From the NCBI GenBank assembly GCA_017353825.1, contig JAFMSC010000235.1, positions 1-6,856 of the forward strand: a stretch of 6,856 bases of DNA, given 5' to 3'. The DNA comes from Hyphomicrobiaceae bacterium. GTDB taxonomy: Bacteria > Pseudomonadota > Alphaproteobacteria > Rhizobiales > Hyphomicrobiaceae. Below the pieces are notes generated by a model. The model did no database searches. It saw only the letters and a program-made list of their open reading frames with translations, and was not told the origin of the DNA. The position numbers and the translations under genes were made by a program. Shown here piece by piece: positions 6,535-6,856 of this stretch. Position 1 is the stretch's first letter. Each line of letters opens with the position of its first letter.

Positions 6535-6856
6535 ATGCGTCTGCCTTCCCCGGCCGGCGCCCGCCGCGTGCGGACGCACCCGCCGATCGCCGTCACGCTG
6601 GGCGACCCGGGCGGGATCGGCCCTGACATCACCCTGCTCGGCTGGCGTGCACGCGAGGCGTACGCGCTTCACCCGTTTGCCGTCTACGGCGACGCGAATG
6701 CCCTGCAGGAGCGGGGGCGCACACTCGGGCTCGAGGTGCCGATCAGGGTCGTCGCGCACCTGCAGGAGGCGGCGGGGCTGTTCGCGCATGCGCTGCCGGT
6801 CATGGTGACGGCCGTCCGCGGCGGGCGGGGCGCGGCCGACGCCGACGCGGCCATCG
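6535..6856 (+). CDS. pdxA: 4-hydroxythreonine-4-phosphate dehydrogenase PdxA, 5' part
   Basis: PdxA is the cytoplasmic NAD-dependent enzyme that oxidises 4-phosphohydroxy-L-threonine in the DXP-dependent route to pyridoxal 5'-phosphate. The window contains 107 codons of a protein usually about 330 residues long, cut by the right edge. The N-terminal signature is clear at residues 18-34 (IAVTLGDPGGIGPDITL; most members have PAGIGPE, so Ala to Gly and Glu to Asp are mild variants). The YGD at 51-53 matches the next conserved strand. ATG 6535 is three bases after the surA stop and in the same frame; codon third positions from it are mostly G/C, as in real genes here. An alternative ATG at 6528 overlaps the surA stop but is in another frame and ends at 6626. 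GTG 6568 is a further in-frame option close to the signature. Family assignment is secure; the exact start is not. Confidence 0.87.
   Translation, partial: MRLPSPAGARRVRTHPPIAVTLGDPGGIGPDITLLGWRAREAYALHPFAVYGDANALQERGRTLGLEVPIRVVAHLQEAAGLFAHALPVMVTAVRGGRGAADADAAI

Noticed and set aside
5770..6789. 339-codon open frame on the minus strand opposite surA and pdxA
   Set aside because: It lies opposite two recognisable genes, its residues are the His/Arg/Leu-rich mix typical of antisense reading in GC-rich genes, and it resembles no family.

Overview
The window holds a single-strand block of outer-membrane biogenesis genes followed by the start of a vitamin B6 gene. All genes are on the + strand: a fused lptF-lptG permease (237-2543), lptD (2544-5057), a SurA-type periplasmic chaperone (5335-6531) and the 5' end of pdxA (6535 to the window edge). 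The order lptF-lptG-lptD-surA-pdxA is the arrangement familiar from Alphaproteobacteria. Hand counts of sample lines give about 68% GC, and the protein style points to a member of Hyphomicrobiales (Rhizobiales). The genus cannot be read from the sequence.

Region by region: 1-236 is a leader with no gene I can support. 237-2543 encodes one continuous 768-residue protein that carries two complete LptF/LptG-type permease halves joined by a short, basic, cytoplasmic linker; in most bacteria these are two proteins. Its stop codon abuts the GTG start of lptD, and a perfect AGGAGG lies inside the last codons of the permease. lptD encodes an 837-residue outer-membrane LPS translocon with a tandemly repeated signal-peptide core and only three cysteines. 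5058-5334 is a 277-base spacer with a 15-bp tandem repeat and a GC-rich inverted repeat. surA is best started at GTG 5335. pdxA follows after 3 bases and runs off the window.

How the genes work together: LptF and LptG (with LptB and LptC, encoded elsewhere) extract LPS from the inner membrane. LptA/LptC bridge the periplasm, and LptD (with LptE, encoded elsewhere) inserts LPS into the outer leaflet. SurA is the classical periplasmic chaperone for outer-membrane beta-barrels, LptD included, so a client and its chaperone are neighbours. pdxA belongs to pyridoxal phosphate synthesis and is probably co-expressed only through its position.

I found no mobile element, CRISPR array, RNA gene or clearly new multi-gene system. 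The most noteworthy points are the LptF-LptG fusion, the reduced cysteine set of LptD, the degenerate isomerase domain and extra helical segment of SurA, two independent 15-bp tandem repeats, and an out-of-frame alternative start at pdxA.
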